Positions 52,501 to 64,000 of a DNA stretch of 64,000 nt are shown piece by piece (position 1 is the stretch's first letter; each line of letters starts with the position of its first letter). The notes below the pieces were generated by a model. It was given only the letters and a program-made list of their open reading frames with translations, had not been told where the DNA came from and made no database searches. The DNA is from Amorphochlora amoebiformis. Its lineage: Eukaryota; Cercozoa; Chlorarachniophyceae. The stretch is from NCBI GenBank assembly GCA_054601695.1, contig BAAHQB010000135.1:372001-436000 (forward strand), written 5' to 3'. The position numbers were made by a program, and so were the translations under genes.

Positions 52501-59059
<6,559 letters not shown>

Positions 59060-59247
59060 GTCCAGCTTGACCTGTGTTTAGCGTCAGTATATTTTTGGAT
59101 GTAGGTGAGTAATGACACATTGGATATGCTAGGTATGATTGTCTGTGAATAAATTGCAACACCATTGAGCTCGCGATTTTAATTGTGAACACGGAAATCT
59201 GTGCATTCATTATATAGGTGGATATTCATATGCTTCGTTAGACTCAC

Positions 59248-59364
59248 ATCGCCGTTCCTGTACTCCAAAGCCACAAGTCGTCCAGAGTCCGACGAAAAAT
59301 GGGTTAGATGTTTAGTGTAAGAAACAAATAAGTTACCACTGGGGAACGAAGGAAATTGGGTCAA
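59248..59364 (-). CDS. Possible upstream coding exon of the SPFH gene
   Basis: On the minus strand a frame with SSDSGRLVALEYRNGD ends at a good donor (GTGAGT, next to 59248) in phase 0. It would join the acceptor before 59071 to continue as VKLDMASGANYDRH. There is no stop between that acceptor and the ATG at 59059, so the true start may be further upstream. No ATG opens this exon, so it would need yet another exon. It may equally be untranslated. Confidence 0.3.
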
Positions 59365-59409
59365 AAATAACCCGATTTGAGTTATTTCTCAATATATGTT
59401 TGATTTCAG

Positions 59410-62418
<3,009 letters not shown>

Positions 62419-62454
62419 GTAAACTAGACTTTAAGCTAATTACCGCGAATTTCA

Positions 62455-62870
62455 TTTAGCGATACCCTGAGCCTAACCCAACCCTACCGTCACCCTAACC
62501 CTAACCGCAAGCAGGCTCTTGCTGATCTCTCAAATATAGACCAATCCTTAGGAGGGGATAATGGTAATCCCTACCTTAACCTCTATCTAATCCCAATCAT
62601 GACCCTAACCCTGTCGATCAAACCCTTCTCATCCCCAATCCTTACCCACCGTGACCCTATCTAATCCTGATCCTAACCCCCCTTAATCTCATGCGAATCC
62701 CAAATTTAAACCTGAACGAACCATGACTATCTGAGTCTTAGACCTAGCTATAGTAACCCTGTAGCTCCATCTTCCCTCACCCTGTTCTGCAAACTCCATC
62801 TTCCCTCGCCATTTCTGCAACCTCAACCCTGACCCTGACCCCAACCCTCTGGCTGTTGTGCAGCCCCAAA
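62455..62870 (+). repeat. Degenerate CCCTAA-type array
   Basis: CCTAACCCAACCCTACC, CACCCTAACCCTAACCG and later CTGACCCTGACCCC units recur through about 400 nt with heavy divergence. A 30-nt phrase, CTCCATCTTCCCTC, is present twice (62765 and 62797) as part of a short duplication. No exon is evident. Confidence 0.75.
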
Positions 62871-63004
62871 ATGGAGCATACCAATAGCGCTAAAGTAACT
62901 ACCAATACATTAGCGTATGCGACTTCCGTGGGAAAACAGAAACTGAGGATTCACGGGTAATATAAATGTACAACTACATTCCCAGAATGTATATGTAAGC
63001 ATAT
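62871..63004 (+). other. Unique island with a possible exon
   Basis: Between AG at 62911-62912 and GT at 62958 a frame reads VCDFRGKTETEDSR. It could be another exon of the unresolved upstream gene, but it does not join in phase to the candidate ending at 62418, so I leave it open. Confidence 0.25.
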
Positions 63005-64000
63005 ATTATAGTATATAATGTTATATAATATTACATAATATTATATTATATTATATTATCTTACATTATATTAAATTATATTATATTATATTATATCATG
63101 TTACATAATTCTATATTATATTCTACTATACAATATTATATTAAATTATACTATATTATATTGTATTATACAATATTATATATATTGTACTATATTATAT
63201 TACATTATATTATATTATATTTTTATTATGTTATATTATACGATATTTAATTATCTTATATTATGGTATATTTTATTATTACATTACATTATATTATATT
63301 ATTATACCAAATCATATTACATTTTAGTATATTGTATTATATTGTATTCTATTATGTTATATTATGTTATATTACATTATGTTATACAATATTTCATTAC
63401 ATTATATTATACTATATTTTGTTCTATTACATTATATTATATGGTATTATATTGTATTAGATTACATCATATAAAATCATATTATATTATATTACACTAG
63501 TATCACATTATATTATATTATATTATATTATATTATATTATATTATATTATATTATACTATACTATATTATATTACATTATATATAATTACATTATGTTA
63601 TATCCTGTTTTATTATATCATATTAAATTATATTATATTATATATAATTGCATTATGTTATACTATACGTATTATATTTTATTATAATATTATATTATAT
63701 TATATTTATATTATATTATATTGTATTATACTATATTATATTATATTAATATTATATTATATTATATTATTCTATACTATATTATATTACATTTAATTAT
63801 ATTATACTATATTATATTATATTATATTATATTATATTATATTACATTTAATATCATTATGTTATGTTGTATTAAATCATGTTATTCTATATTATATCGA
63901 ATTATACTATATTATATTATATTATATTGTTCTATACTATAGTATTTTATATTTTATTATATTATATTATATTATATTGTATTATATTATATTATATCAT
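63005..64000. repeat. 5-bp satellite, degenerate (TTATA)n
   Basis: The last kilobase is a pentanucleotide array TTATA/TATAT with point changes (TTACA, TTGTA, TTCTA) and an occasional TTTTATTA. It differs from the dinucleotide TA repeats in the rest of the window and runs off the end. The reported frames through it are repeat translations. Confidence 0.9.

Overview
This is a 64 kb piece of a nuclear eukaryotic genome. It is dominated by (TA)n microsatellites, but it carries intact and unusually fragmented genes. Most long open frames are translated TA/CA/CT repeats and are not genes. When short GC-richer islands are read between GT...AG splice sites and joined in phase, they form four coherent genes: 57, 19, 32 and 14 exons, with most exons 25-125 nt. 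The many spliceosomal introns, TTAGGG-type degenerate arrays, tRNA-derived dispersed repeats and protein families fit a unicellular eukaryote. A repeat-rich protist such as a rhizarian/foraminiferan is my guess; nothing here proves it.

Layout. (1) 1250-33843, plus strand: the 3' part of VPS15, the regulatory protein kinase of the class III PI3-kinase complex. It runs from the activation-loop region through HEAT repeats to the WD40 end and stop. All 57 exons keep phase and total 3735 nt. (2) 33844-35376: convergent spacer, rich in CTAG/TACGTA palindromes. (3) 35377-42294, minus strand: an unrecognised 19-exon membrane protein (432 aa) with signal peptide, Cys-containing ectodomain, four hydrophobic segments and a CxxC/CxC tail. 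(4) 42295-43223: head-to-head spacer, probable shared promoter region, almost free of TA repeats. (5) 43224-51367, plus strand: a 32-exon secreted or membrane-anchored protein (744 aa) that I recognise as the Dictyostelium DD3-3-like family. (6) 51368-53588: second convergent spacer with another CTAG-rich island. (7) 53589-59059, minus strand: a stomatin-type SPFH protein (about 297 aa). (8) 59410-62418: plus-strand exon candidates of an unresolved gene. (9) 62455-64000: degenerate CCCTAA-like DNA, then a 5-bp TTATA satellite.

The genes alternate in orientation (+,-,+,-,+?), so spacers are alternately convergent and divergent. VPS15 and the SPFH protein both act at membranes, but I see no evidence that the neighbours form one pathway. 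The standout features are the exploded gene structure, TA tracts where polypyrimidine tracts would be, CTAG islands confined to both 3'-3' spacers, and telomere-like arrays inside introns of a housekeeping gene.

All gene models are hand-spliced from genomic sequence. Phase consistency and family similarity support them; transcript data were not available.
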